The notes under the pieces: generated by a model | What the model was told of the DNA's origin: nothing | Seen by the model: the letters and a program-made list of their open reading frames with translations, nothing else | Database searches by the model: none | Part shown: in pieces, positions 8,301 to 16,820 of the stretch | How the letters are laid out: the number at the start of each line of letters is the position of its first letter | Numbering within the stretch: the first letter of the stretch is position 1 | Assembly: GCA_030065055.1 (NCBI GenBank) | Contig: JASJDS010000038.1 | Span: forward strand, 1 to 36,995 | Reading direction: 5' to 3' | Source: Calothrix sp. MO_192.B10 | Lineage (GTDB): Bacteria; Cyanobacteriota; Cyanobacteriia; Cyanobacteriales; Nostocaceae | DNA length: 36,995 nt | Program-made: the position numbers and the translations under genes

Positions 8301-9015
8301 AGGAACCTCCAACAAGGGTGCCGATAGCTTCTCCCATAACTGCACGATGAATATTACCACGGGCAGTTAGGTCAAATACAAGAATGGGAATATTATTTTC
8401 TTTACATAGAGCGATCGCAGTACTATCCATTACTCGCAAATCCTTCGCCAAAACATGGGCATAGGTCAGACTTTGGTAACGTTTTGCTTCAGGATGTACA
8501 TGGGGATCGGCATCATAGATTCCGTCTACTTTGGTCGCTTTAAAAATGACTTCAGCATCAATTTCAGCTGCCCGTAGCGCAGCCGTAGTATCAGTGGTGA
8601 AGAAGGGGTTTCCCGAACCCGCACCAAAAATTACCACCCGGTTTTTTTCCAGGTGGCGAATGGCACGGCGGCGGATATAAGGTTCTGCAATTTCCTGCAT
8701 AGCGATCGCAGTTTGCACTCTAGTTTGAATCCCTACTCTTTCGAGTGATTCTTGTAGCGTCATGGCATTCATTACCGTGGCAATCATCCCAATATAATCA
8801 GCGGTTGCTCGATCCATTCCCGCTGAAGCTGCTTTCACACCACGAAAAATATTGCCGCCACCAACGACAATAGCTATTTGTACGCCGGTAGCTACTACTT
8901 CTGCTACTTCCTCGGCTATTTCTTTGACCACTTCCGGATCAATTCCATAACCCATATTTCCCATTAAGGCTTCACCGCTTAATTTCAGTAAAACCCGTCG
9001 GTAATGTGTTCCCAT
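8287..9015 (-). CDS. pyrH: UMP kinase (uridylate kinase)
   Basis: The enzyme phosphorylates UMP to UDP with ATP in cytosolic pyrimidine nucleotide synthesis. The 242-residue product has the amino acid kinase fold signatures of bacterial PyrH: KLSGEAL at 11-17, [10 protein letters not shown] around 50-59, the [15 protein letters not shown] loop, and [13 protein letters not shown]. The bacterial enzyme is hexameric and GTP-activated. The ATG is followed directly by the expected [10 protein letters not shown] start. It is the first gene of a two-gene unit with frr, which begins inside its last codons. Confidence 0.96.
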   Translation of the reverse strand: MGTHYRRVLLKLSGEALMGNMGYGIDPEVVKEIAEEVAEVVATGVQIAIVVGGGNIFRGVKAASAGMDRATADYIGMIATVMNAMTLQESLERVGIQTRVQTAIAMQEIAEPYIRRRAIRHLEKNRVVIFGAGSGNPFFTTDTTAALRAAEIDAEVIFKATKVDGIYDADPHVHPEAKRYQSLTYAHVLAKDLRVMDSTAIALCKENNIPILVFDLTARGNIHRAVMGEAIGTLVGGSCEII

Positions 9016-9085
9016 GAAGTTCAGCTCGATCAGAAATTTGTAATTGCCTCCAATTTAAGATAACAGCGAGGGTGACTATCTGTCT

Positions 9086-9640
9086 CTAGTCGCGCCAGAT
9101 TAAAGGAGTACCCATAGGTTTAGTTTCTTTGCTGACTATTTCTTTTCCTGCCAATAAAGAAACAACTGCATTTCTCAGATAATTAATTCTCACAGATTTG
9201 CAGTCTTTAGGGCTATCATCAATCAAGCCTTTGTAGCGGACAACCCCATTCTGATCTACAAGGAAAGCTATGGGCGTTGTTTTGGCACCAAAACTACAGG
9301 TTACATCTTGGGTTGAGTCCCACAAGTAGGGAAAGTTTAATCTATGTTTGAAGGCAAAGATTCTCATATTCTCAAAGCTCTCCATGGGTCTACCCAAAAC
9401 ATTGCTGCCATTCACTCCTATCAAAGTAAAGCCCAATGCAGCAAATTCTGTTTGCAGATGTTTCAATCTATCTAAATAACCTTTCACATAAGGACATTTA
9501 TTGCCCATAAAAATTACAGCAATTGCCTGATATTTATTCAGATACCGACTCAGGTGGTGTACTCGTCTATCGATTCCTGGCAGTTCAAAATCTGGTGCGT
9601 AGCTCCCTATAGATGTATCGATTGTATCTAAAATATTCAT
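9086..9640 (-). CDS. Thioredoxin-fold redoxin (AhpC/TSA-like) protein
   Basis: The 184-residue product has the order of a peroxiredoxin-like redoxin: SYAPDFELPGID near the start, a beta strand AIAVIFMGNKCPYVKGY with Cys49 at the position of a peroxidatic or redox Cys, and IAFLVDQNGVVRYKG later. The CPYVK motif is typical of a redoxin subgroup in bacteria and cyanobacteria with unclear substrates; a second cysteine lies in DVTCSFGA and a third in KDCKS. There is no signal peptide, so it is probably cytosolic. It ends about 70 bp from the pyrH start on the same strand and may be co-transcribed upstream of pyrH-frr. Reductant and peroxide specificity are unknown. Confidence 0.8.
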   Translation of the reverse strand: MNILDTIDTSIGSYAPDFELPGIDRRVHHLSRYLNKYQAIAVIFMGNKCPYVKGYLDRLKHLQTEFAALGFTLIGVNGSNVLGRPMESFENMRIFAFKHRLNFPYLWDSTQDVTCSFGAKTTPIAFLVDQNGVVRYKGLIDDSPKDCKSVRINYLRNAVVSLLAGKEIVSKETKPMGTPLIWRD

Positions 9641-10162
9641 GTTATTTGGCTCAAAGGAACTAAGTAAGTATCAAAATATATTTAAATTAACGGTCAATTC
9701 CCGATTGCAACTCAATTCTTAGTAAATTACTGATATATAGTACTACGCAATTAGGGACTTACAATTGAATCAGGCAGGGAGAGCTGGAGGCACCTATGCA
9801 GAAGAAGATGTACCTCACTCAGATGAAAATGGCTGTATATTCCATAATTTTATAAAGCTATTTCGCCCTCGTAAATTGGGAAACTACTGAATATAGAATG
9901 GAAAATAATTTGATCACGATTGGATCTTCTTATGGAAACTCCTTAATTAAGTCCTAGGATAGATTGAAAGAATCGTAAATATTGGTATATCAAACCTACT
10001 CAATTAGATGCCTCGAACCTTAACTGACCTTGATGAAGGTCACTGATTTACTGTTGTGTCTGATGTAAGAATTGTTTGTGTGTCTGTGGTTTTAACTCCC
10101 TACTGGAGAATTTTTAATTCGATCGGGCACAGTTTTTATTAATCAATAGTTTTGAATTTATT
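9641..10162. other. Intergenic region between divergent genes; no gene seen
   Basis: About 520 bp separate the redoxin gene and the alpha/beta hydrolase gene, which point away from each other. No convincing reading frame, RNA gene or strong repeat is visible. The region should hold both promoters, but no clear promoter elements were identified. Confidence 0.5.
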
Positions 10163-11089
10163 ATGACTTCCAGTACTTTACTAAACTCCACAAAAACCTG
10201 GACTTGGCGAAACTTTCGTATTTGTTATCAAACCCAAGGAGTAACTGGACCGGTGGTACTTATGGTTCATGGTTTTGGTGCTTCTTGGGGACACTGGCGA
10301 AAAAACATTCCTCCCCTGGCTCAGAACTGCCGGGTTTATGCCATTGACTTACTTGGTTTTGGCGGTTCTGATAAACCCAAACCTGGTGATATAAATTATA
10401 CCTTTGAAACTTGGGGACAACAGATTGCTGATTTCTGCCGCGAAGTAATTAAGGAACCTGTTTTTTTAGTTGGGAATTCTATCGGTTGTATTGCAGCAAT
10501 GCAAGCGGCAGTTAACAATGCTGATATTGCTTTGGGTGTGGCATTAATTAACTGCTCCCTACGACTATTACATGATCGCAAACGAGCAAATCTATCTTTC
10601 CCTCGTCGCATTGGAACGCCATTACTACAAAAAATTCTGGCAATTAAACCTATTGGTGAGTTCTTTTTTCGGAGAATTGCCAATCCCCAAACGGTACGAA
10701 AAATTTTACTACAGGCTTATGTGAATCGTGAAGCGGTGACAGATGAGCTTGTAACCATGCTTACCACCCCTACAAGGGATTCTGGGGCAGCAGATGTGTT
10801 TCTTGCCTTTACAGCTTATTCTAGTGGGCCCTTAGCAGAAGATTTGTTACCTGTGTTGAAGTGCCCAGCCATTATTTTGTGGGGATGTGCCGATCCTTGG
10901 GAACCGATTCATCTGGGTAGAGAATTAGCTAATTTTCCCCAGGTACAAAAATTTATTCCCTTGGATGGGGTTGGGCATTGTCCTCAAGATGAAGTTCCGG
11001 AAGTGGTTAATCCAATTTTACAAGATTGGATTTGGGAGCGATCGCGCTCCATAGGTAAACTAAACTCCATTGAACCTCACACGACTTGA
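10163..11089 (+). CDS. Alpha/beta fold hydrolase
   Basis: The 308-residue product is a complete alpha/beta hydrolase. The oxyanion segment MVHGFGASWGHW is followed by DLLGFGGSDKP, the nucleophile elbow GNSIGC (Ser106), the acid Asp244 in WGCADPW, and the general base His272 in GVGHCPQDE, in the canonical order. A cap region rich in Arg and Phe lies between residues 140 and 200. Such cyanobacterial proteins resemble plant pheophytinase-like or epoxide-hydrolase-like enzymes, but the substrate cannot be inferred. There is no signal peptide. It is a single-gene unit. Confidence 0.85.
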   Translation: MTSSTLLNSTKTWTWRNFRICYQTQGVTGPVVLMVHGFGASWGHWRKNIPPLAQNCRVYAIDLLGFGGSDKPKPGDINYTFETWGQQIADFCREVIKEPVFLVGNSIGCIAAMQAAVNNADIALGVALINCSLRLLHDRKRANLSFPRRIGTPLLQKILAIKPIGEFFFRRIANPQTVRKILLQAYVNREAVTDELVTMLTTPTRDSGAADVFLAFTAYSSGPLAEDLLPVLKCPAIILWGCADPWEPIHLGRELANFPQVQKFIPLDGVGHCPQDEVPEVVNPILQDWIWERSRSIGKLNSIEPHTT

Positions 11090-11129
11090 AGTCCCATGAT
11101 TCCTGCGATGATGGGGTGATGGGGTGATG

Positions 11130-11266
11130 GGATATCTGGTGTTTCTTCCATTCATAGGGGGTGGTGCGCCGCCCGTTGGCCGCTCTGAAGAAACGCGGGG
11201 AAAAGGTTAAAGGGGAAAGGGTAAGGGGGAAAGGAATTGGATATCTGGTGTTTCTTCCATTCATAG
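11130..11266. repeat. 28-bp direct repeat pair with intervening G-rich tract
   Basis: A 28-bp sequence beginning ggatatctggtgtttc occurs at 11130-11157 and again at 11239-11266 without mismatch. Between and before them are imperfect ggtgatgg and aaaggggaaaggg runs. The stretch is the spacer between the hydrolase gene and the convergent LCP-family gene and has no reading frame of its own. Confidence 0.7.
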
Positions 11267-11320
11267 CGAAGGGATTTAATTCTTTATTACTTATTACTTA
11301 TTACTTCCCCCTTATGGGAG

Positions 11321-12763
11321 CTAGTAACGACCTTGAAATTGAACTGGATTGTTTAACATTTCTCTTTGTTCTAAGTAATCGCGACCCACTTGTACGCTAA
11401 TGTCAGAATTGAGATTACCAGTACTTTCGACCCTAACTTCTCCTAATCCCAAAACAGTACGCACGGATTCCGCGCTATTACCATCTCCCTGCTGGGCAAC
11501 AATGCGAGTTGTCTTTAAGGGTAGTCCCACACTTCTGGCAATGTAAACATTACCATAACCAGCTCTGCGGAGCATTCTGATCAAGGGTCGCAAGCTTACC
11601 TCATCACTACCTGTATAATCTTGGATGGCAACTCGTAATGCTCCCGGATCTGCCATTTGTGCCAATTCTTCAGATTCTAAGTCAAAATACTGACTCATCA
11701 GTGCCGGAATCTTTCTCCGCTTAGGTAACCAGTAACTAGCCTTATATTCCTTGGGATTACTAAAACGACCGGGAACCATTAACATTTGCATATTTGAGCG
11801 ATTGGTGCGCGCCCCAAATCCCACTAATGCGAATAACTCCTCTAAAGTCAAATTGGTATCAATATTTTCCTTAACTACATTGAGAATTTGGGGTAGTTGG
11901 GTTAAAGTTCCAGGATTCAGGCTTTGCTCCATCAATGCCCGCATTACCATTTGCTGGCGTTGAATCCGACCAATATCTCCCAGATTATCTCGGCGAAAAC
12001 GTAATAATTGTAATGCCTGGTCGCCATTGAGATGTTGTTTACCAGCCTTTAAATTAATGTACAAATGTTGGGAATCATCCTGATACTTCATATCCTTGGG
12101 TACATTAACCGTTACCCCTCCCAAAGCATCGATCAGTTTGCCAACTCCTAAAACATTAATACGGACGTAGCGATCGATTCCTACTCCACCCAAAAACTCA
12201 CTCACAGTTTTAGCTGTTAAAGCCGGACCCCCTTCACGGTTGGCAGCATTAATTTTTTTTATGCCATGTCCTTCAATGGAAACGCGGGTATCCCTAGGAA
12301 TAGAAAGCATGACTAATTTTTTCTTTTGCGGGTCAAATCTAATTAAAAGCATGACATCCGCAAGCCCATCAAAGGAATTAAGCTGGGGTAAATATCCCAA
12401 CTTTTTGGTTTCTTCCTCAGATTGATTTATATCGGGGGGTAGAACGCTCATCCCCATCACTAAAACGTTAACGGGACGGGTTAATTCCGAAAAACGCAGT
12501 CCTTCACCAGAAATACGATTTTTGTCAAATACTGCGGCTTCATCGGCACTGAGATTTGCCTGCATTAATGGTTTACTGGTTAAAGAGACTGCCAATAATG
12601 CTCCTGCAGTAGCTGATACTAGGGCAATACCAGTCATACCCATCCAAAACCATATCCAGCGGCCTGGCTGGGATGTTTGACGATGTTGATTTGTAGGGAG
12701 AGACACTTTTACTGTATCGGATTTTTTTGCCGAGGCTCTATTAGTAGTCACTGACTTCCTCAC
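11321..12763 (-). CDS. LCP family (LytR-CpsA-Psr) cell envelope glycopolymer transferase
   Basis: The 480-residue product has a basic, disordered N-terminus, one membrane segment (about residues 34-58, WIWFWMGMTGIALV onward) and an extracytoplasmic LCP domain. The domain shows VLVMGMS, the DVMLLIRFDPQKKKLVMLSIPRDTRV motif, IKKINAANREGG, GGVTVNVP, and LRFRRDNLGDIGRIQRQQ with the clustered Arg residues that bind polyprenyl pyrophosphate. A C-terminal part carries a LytR_C-like region. LCP enzymes transfer lipid-linked glycopolymers to peptidoglycan in the cell wall. The start is a GTG; it could be slightly misplaced, since an overlapping ATG at 12772 is out of frame. The gene is convergent with the alpha/beta hydrolase. 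Confidence 0.88.
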   Translation of the reverse strand: MRKSVTTNRASAKKSDTVKVSLPTNQHRQTSQPGRWIWFWMGMTGIALVSATAGALLAVSLTSKPLMQANLSADEAAVFDKNRISGEGLRFSELTRPVNVLVMGMSVLPPDINQSEEETKKLGYLPQLNSFDGLADVMLLIRFDPQKKKLVMLSIPRDTRVSIEGHGIKKINAANREGGPALTAKTVSEFLGGVGIDRYVRINVLGVGKLIDALGGVTVNVPKDMKYQDDSQHLYINLKAGKQHLNGDQALQLLRFRRDNLGDIGRIQRQQMVMRALMEQSLNPGTLTQLPQILNVVKENIDTNLTLEELFALVGFGARTNRSNMQMLMVPGRFSNPKEYKASYWLPKRRKIPALMSQYFDLESEELAQMADPGALRVAIQDYTGSDEVSLRPLIRMLRRAGYGNVYIARSVGLPLKTTRIVAQQGDGNSAESVRTVLGLGEVRVESTGNLNSDISVQVGRDYLEQREMLNNPVQFQGRY

Positions 12764-13060
12764 ACTTACTCATAAATTTAGATCGATCCTTTACCAAACA
12801 GCGGATAAATCAAGTCATCATCACTAGTTTTTATTTAACAGTGCTAATAGCTCTACTTTTGTGTCCATGAAAACACTGGCAGTAGTATTTTGTTTTATTT
12901 GTATGTCAGTTATTCAAAAATACTCAATTCTCCTTGGAGAGGCTACGCGATCAAAAGTATGGCAACATTAAACCAGATTTGACTAGGTTTTTGACTAGAT
13001 AATCTGGATTTTGGCAAAGATTTAAGTATAAATACTGTAATTTATAGCTGGAATTACATA

Positions 13061-13477
13061 TTAAGACAAGTACTTATTTCCAAATACTTCTGCAAGATCG
13101 CTAAATCCGGGTAAGCGTTTTGATTTACCCTTGACTGTGCAAATCATTAACCAAATACTGACGATAAAATAACCAGAAGTGAGAAAGCTGTTGAGGAGTA
13201 ATAAACGCAGGGTAAATAATTCCGAAGTAGTTGTCGCCCCAGTTGATAACAGCAGGTTCCCCAAAAGCCAGGTCAGTGCCAAAGTAATAGACAGGCGACT
13301 AGCACTCAATTGTTCCCGACTGCCTTGACGGCGGTATAGAGTCCACAAAGAAGGGAAGAAACCAATAATAGGAATTAAACATATGAGTAGATGGGCTTTA
13401 GGGGTAGGTTCTGGGGTCGAATTGGGATAGTGGTGCATTGGGTAGATATTTTTCATATGTTGAATGGGACTGTTCAT
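13061..13477 (-). CDS. Small integral membrane protein of unknown function
   Basis: The 138-residue product has about three hydrophobic segments (HLLICLIPIIGFFPSLW, SITLALTWLLGNLLLS and FLTSGYFIVSIWLMI) and a basic loop (YRRQGSREQ) after the first. The C-terminal tail is soluble (SKRLPGFSDLAEVFG). I recognise no catalytic motif. The exact start is uncertain because several Met codons occur in the first 15 residues. It lies divergently next to the AI-2E/PerM-type permease gene with an approximately 90-bp shared upstream region. Confidence 0.6.
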   Translation of the reverse strand: MNSPIQHMKNIYPMHHYPNSTPEPTPKAHLLICLIPIIGFFPSLWTLYRRQGSREQLSASRLSITLALTWLLGNLLLSTGATTTSELFTLRLLLLNSFLTSGYFIVSIWLMICTVKGKSKRLPGFSDLAEVFGNKYLS

Positions 13478-13568
13478 CCTAAACTAGGAGAATGAAGACT
13501 TTAATTTTGTTAGAGATAATAAGCTATAGGCAGAATCTAATTTATTTCTATCCCCTATTAGGATAAAA

Positions 13569-14741
13569 ATGCAGACAGGCAAGCTCCTTGAGTGGTGGCA
13601 AACCCTCACTCCAATAGCAAAAATCGGCGCGATAGCATTGTTTGCTCCGTTATTAGTACTCAATGGCTGGGCGGTTTCAGTAATTTTTGATTACTTTCAC
13701 TCCCTAATTGTTATTTTAGTCGGAGCATCGGTGTTAGCATTTTTACTCAACTACCCTGTCAGCTTGATGGAACGTCAAGGTGCTAAGCGCGAACAGGTTG
13801 CTATTCTCGTATTTTTACTCGCATTATCAGTTTTACTCGCTTTAGGGGTGACCCTGTTCCCCCTGGCTTTGACTCAGGCTCAACAATTGGTGGCACGTTT
13901 ACCAGAGCTAATTGACTCTGGGCGATCGCAACTAATGATGTTGAATGAAAAGGGGGAAATTTTTGGTATACCAATCAATCTGGATGTCCTACTCGGACAA
14001 ATCAACGATCGCGTCAAAAACCAATTACAAGCGATCGCTGGACAGGTGCTAAATTTAGCTGTAGTCACGTTTACCAGCCTCCTAGATTTTCTCCTGACTA
14101 TGGTGCTAACTTTCTATCTCCTGCAACATGGAGATGAGTTGTGGCAAAGTTTAATACAGTGGCTACCCAGGAAATTCCGTGAACCTTTTTCAGAAACAGT
14201 CCGCCTCAGTTTTCAGAATTTCTTTATCAGCCAGCTAATTTTAGCTGTTTGTATGGCATCTGCCCTGATTTCCCTATTTTTATGGTTGAAGGTGCCATTC
14301 GGACTCCTGTTTGGTTTAACCATTGGGGTGATGGCACTGGTCCCATTTGGTGGTTCTGTAGGTATTGCCCTAACCACATCCCTAGTTGCTCTGCAAGATT
14401 TCTGGATGGGTATGCGGGTACTAATGGCGGCGGTAATTGTTCAACAAATTTTAGAAAATTTAATTGCACCCAGAATTCTCGGTAGTTTCACTGGTTTGAA
14501 TCCAGTTTGGGTATTAATTTCTGTGTTGACAGGAGCTAGAATCGGCGGTCTTTTGGGTGTAGTTGTGGCTGTCCCTACTGCTGTTGTGATTAAAACTGCT
14601 TTGATTGCTATACGCCTCCCTCACGCCAATAATGACCATGATGAGATTAATTCTGAAGATAAAACAACTGCACTTGGCGATCAACAAGATTCATCTACGA
14701 CTAAACCACGGAATTCGGTTAATGTTTCTGAGGCTACTTGA
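13569..14741 (+). CDS. AI-2E/PerM family membrane permease
   Basis: The 390-residue product has the PerM/AI-2E exporter layout: two or three N-terminal membrane segments (IGAIALFAPLLVLNGWAV, HSLIVILVGASVLAFLLNYPVSLMER), a periplasmic or amphipathic central stretch with LPELIDSGRSQL, and a cluster of C-terminal membrane segments including LLFGLTIGVMALVPFGGSVG and QQILENLIAPRILG. The PxGG and IxPxI/LxG motifs are characteristic of the family. Substrates in cyanobacteria are not established; family members export small molecules or act in ion homeostasis. The last 45 residues are polar and poorly conserved in appearance. Confidence 0.85.
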   Translation: MQTGKLLEWWQTLTPIAKIGAIALFAPLLVLNGWAVSVIFDYFHSLIVILVGASVLAFLLNYPVSLMERQGAKREQVAILVFLLALSVLLALGVTLFPLALTQAQQLVARLPELIDSGRSQLMMLNEKGEIFGIPINLDVLLGQINDRVKNQLQAIAGQVLNLAVVTFTSLLDFLLTMVLTFYLLQHGDELWQSLIQWLPRKFREPFSETVRLSFQNFFISQLILAVCMASALISLFLWLKVPFGLLFGLTIGVMALVPFGGSVGIALTTSLVALQDFWMGMRVLMAAVIVQQILENLIAPRILGSFTGLNPVWVLISVLTGARIGGLLGVVVAVPTAVVIKTALIAIRLPHANNDHDEINSEDKTTALGDQQDSSTTKPRNSVNVSEAT

Positions 14742-15221
14742 AGTTCAGAGGGGTGATGGTTGATAGTTGTTAGTTGTTAGTTGGTAGTTGTTAGTTGGTA
14801 GTTGTTAGTTGGTAGTTGATGGTTGACACACATCTTGCACGCCTCGTATTAATACTGATTTTTAATGCTATTAATAAACATATATTTTTATCAATAGCAC
14901 GAAATATCAGGTTTTTTAGCCTGCGTGGTTACCGCGCTACGCTCGCAAGGCTTTGTTTGTATAGCCGAGGCAGTTGCGGTGGTGAGGTAGTGTGGTCTTG
15001 GGGGTTTCCCCCATGAACAACTACCGAAAGGGTGAATCCTGCGGATACGCTGCGCGAGCCCCGGCATAAGCAAACTGCCGTTCACCCTTCTAGGGTGGAG
15101 GTGCAAGATATGAGTTGATGGGATGATGAGGTGATGGGATAATTGAGGAAATATCAATCCAAAATCAACAACGGATTATCTGTTTGTCAAAATCTAAAAT
15201 CTAAAATCCAAAATTGGCTGG
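14742..15221. repeat. Intergenic repeats: ttagttg tandem tract and long hairpin
   Basis: Bases about 14756-14825 are a tandem tract of tagttgttagttgg-type units. Bases about 14920-15100 are GC-richer, repeat-like DNA that contains an inverted repeat AAGGGTGAA (15028-15036) and TTCACCCTT (15081-15089) enclosing 44 bp, as well as ctacgctcgc and gatacgctgcgcgagcc blocks typical of dispersed cyanobacterial repeats. No protein-coding content is convincing in this 480-bp spacer between the permease and serpin gene ends. Confidence 0.6.
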
Positions 15222-16552
15222 TTATGGTTCTATAATAGAACCCATAAATAAGATAGTTCCTGTTTGGCGATCGCTAATTGCACAGAAGAAAGGGCGATCG
15301 ACAATCATTTGAAATGGCTCAGGCTTTTGTCTTACCGATGTTGCTACTATCCCCACAGAGGTAGCTGCTGCTGCTTCCGTACCCTCTTCATTGACTTCTA
15401 CAAAGGTTTTATGTTTAACCTCACTAATAGCCAGGTTTTGCCCAATGCCGGAGAAATCTGCTGTGTTGCTAAACGCCTCTCCCATACCCAAGGCTGTTAA
15501 TGCCTGCTGTAGTTGTACTTCATAATCAATTTTAAACCGGGGTAAGCGAATAGAACCTTCTCTGGTACGAAACTGAGACATCCATGCTTCCCAGTTTTCC
15601 CCATTCAGGTTTTGATAAAGAGCCTGCAAATTAGAATTTTGTTTAGGTAAGAAAACATAGAAGCCAATTTTGCCATCTTTTCCATAGGGTATATTCACAG
15701 CTTGAAAATTTTCCGTTTCCAAGTACTGATAGTCACCACTTTGGGACATCATCGGCACTTTTTTTGGTTGACCAGATAACAATTTAAACGGATATGGAGT
15801 AGTTTGTTTGGGGTCAAACTTTCTTGTCCACTGACCTTTGAAATAGATGGCATTAATCAAAAATAAAATCTGATTTGGTGGTACTTGGTTAACTATTTGC
15901 TTGATTTTCCCACCTGTATTATTACTGACCCAGTTATTGATTTTATTTACTGCTTCAGGGTTAGTAAAGTCTAAATTAGTTACCTGTGCTTGGTAAAAAT
16001 TTTGATTGGTTTGCAGAAAATCTGGATTAATGCTGATATTCTTATTTGCCCATAGGGAATTGGCAATAGTTAACTTAACTCCTGGATCGGGATTTTCTAG
16101 AAGTTGCTTTAATGCCCGATTAGAATCATTGATGTTTGGTAGTGCTAACCCTTCTAACTCCAATGCTCTAGCCATTGCTTGTTTTGTAGTACCCCTAGCA
16201 CCGTTGTAGGTCATGGCTAAAGCGATCGCTATACTAGAAGGAGAAATAAAAACGTTTTGATTGAGATCATTTTTGCCAACAGCGGAAAACAGTTTCAATC
16301 CAAACTTTGTGTTTGCAGCAATTACTTTGTTATCTGGATTGAGTTTTTTTTTGCTATGGGGTATTCAGAGGTAGTTGAACGCGATCGCTCAAGATTTTTG
16401 GTACTATTCTTGCTATTACCATTGACCGGAGAACATCCCAATACACTCATCAGAACAACCCCAGCAGCAGCTAGCACATATCGCCTCCCCAACTTTACAC
16501 CATAACGCCTTTGCAGGAAAATTTCTCTGGGATTACTTAATTTACGCTTCAT
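15222..16552 (-). CDS. Serpin-family protease inhibitor, predicted lipoprotein, frame broken at an A9 run
   Basis: Two frames together make one serpin. From the ATG at 16552 comes MKRKLSNPREIF, a GRRYVLAAAGVV export signal and a VLGC lipobox. That frame stops at 16322. The serpin domain continues in the next frame from KLNPDNKVIAANTKFGLKLF, through FISPSSIAIALAMTYNGA, to a C-terminal RPFFCAI...GTILFMG. The frames meet at nine A residues on the coding strand (16344-16352); one extra A would join them. The hinge EEGTEAAAAT before the reactive loop is the inhibitory type, with a predicted scissile bond near IVAT/SVR. Serpins trap serine proteases by loop insertion. The break may be a real mutation, a sequencing error, or a site of transcriptional slippage. 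The secreted subtilase immediately upstream on the same strand is a possible target. Confidence 0.8.
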
Positions 16553-16639
16553 GTTGCAACCTGAATTGTCACAGTCTGTATACTGACTATGACATCTCCA
16601 TAGCCTTTCCAGCAGGCGGTTACACTTTTGGCAACAAGC

Positions 16640-16820
16640 CCTTCGATTTTGGATTTTGGATTTTGGATTTTGGATTTTGGATTTTGGATTAATATTCTCC
16701 CACAGTCCCCACAGTCCCCACAGTCCCCACAGTCCCCACAGTCCCCACAGTCCCCACAGTCCCCACAGTCCCCACAGTCCCTCACTCCCTCACTCCCTCC
16801 CTCCTTCACTCCTTCCCTCC
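16640..16820. repeat. Tandem repeats: ggatttt units, nine 9-bp units, and tcactcc units
   Basis: Three different tandem repeats abut. Units of ggatttt run from about 16650 to 16689. Nine copies of the 9-mer acagtcccc follow from 16702 to 16782, the last ending in t. Imperfect tcactccc/tccttcact units continue to about 16820. The right side forms the end of the subtilase gene, encoding its last residues GRSEGGRE and stop codon. The 9-mer in one strand would read as repeated Gly-Asp-Cys or Pro-Gln-Ser tripeptides, but these frames are not genes. Confidence 0.9.

Noticed and set aside
15028-15089. AAGGGTGAA/TTCACCCTT inverted repeat as a terminator for the serpin gene
   Set aside because: The loop is 44 bp and no T run follows, so it is better described as part of a dispersed repeat.
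16702-16782. Nine regularly spaced repeats as a possible CRISPR array
   Set aside because: The units are 9 bp with no spacers; they are a simple tandem repeat.
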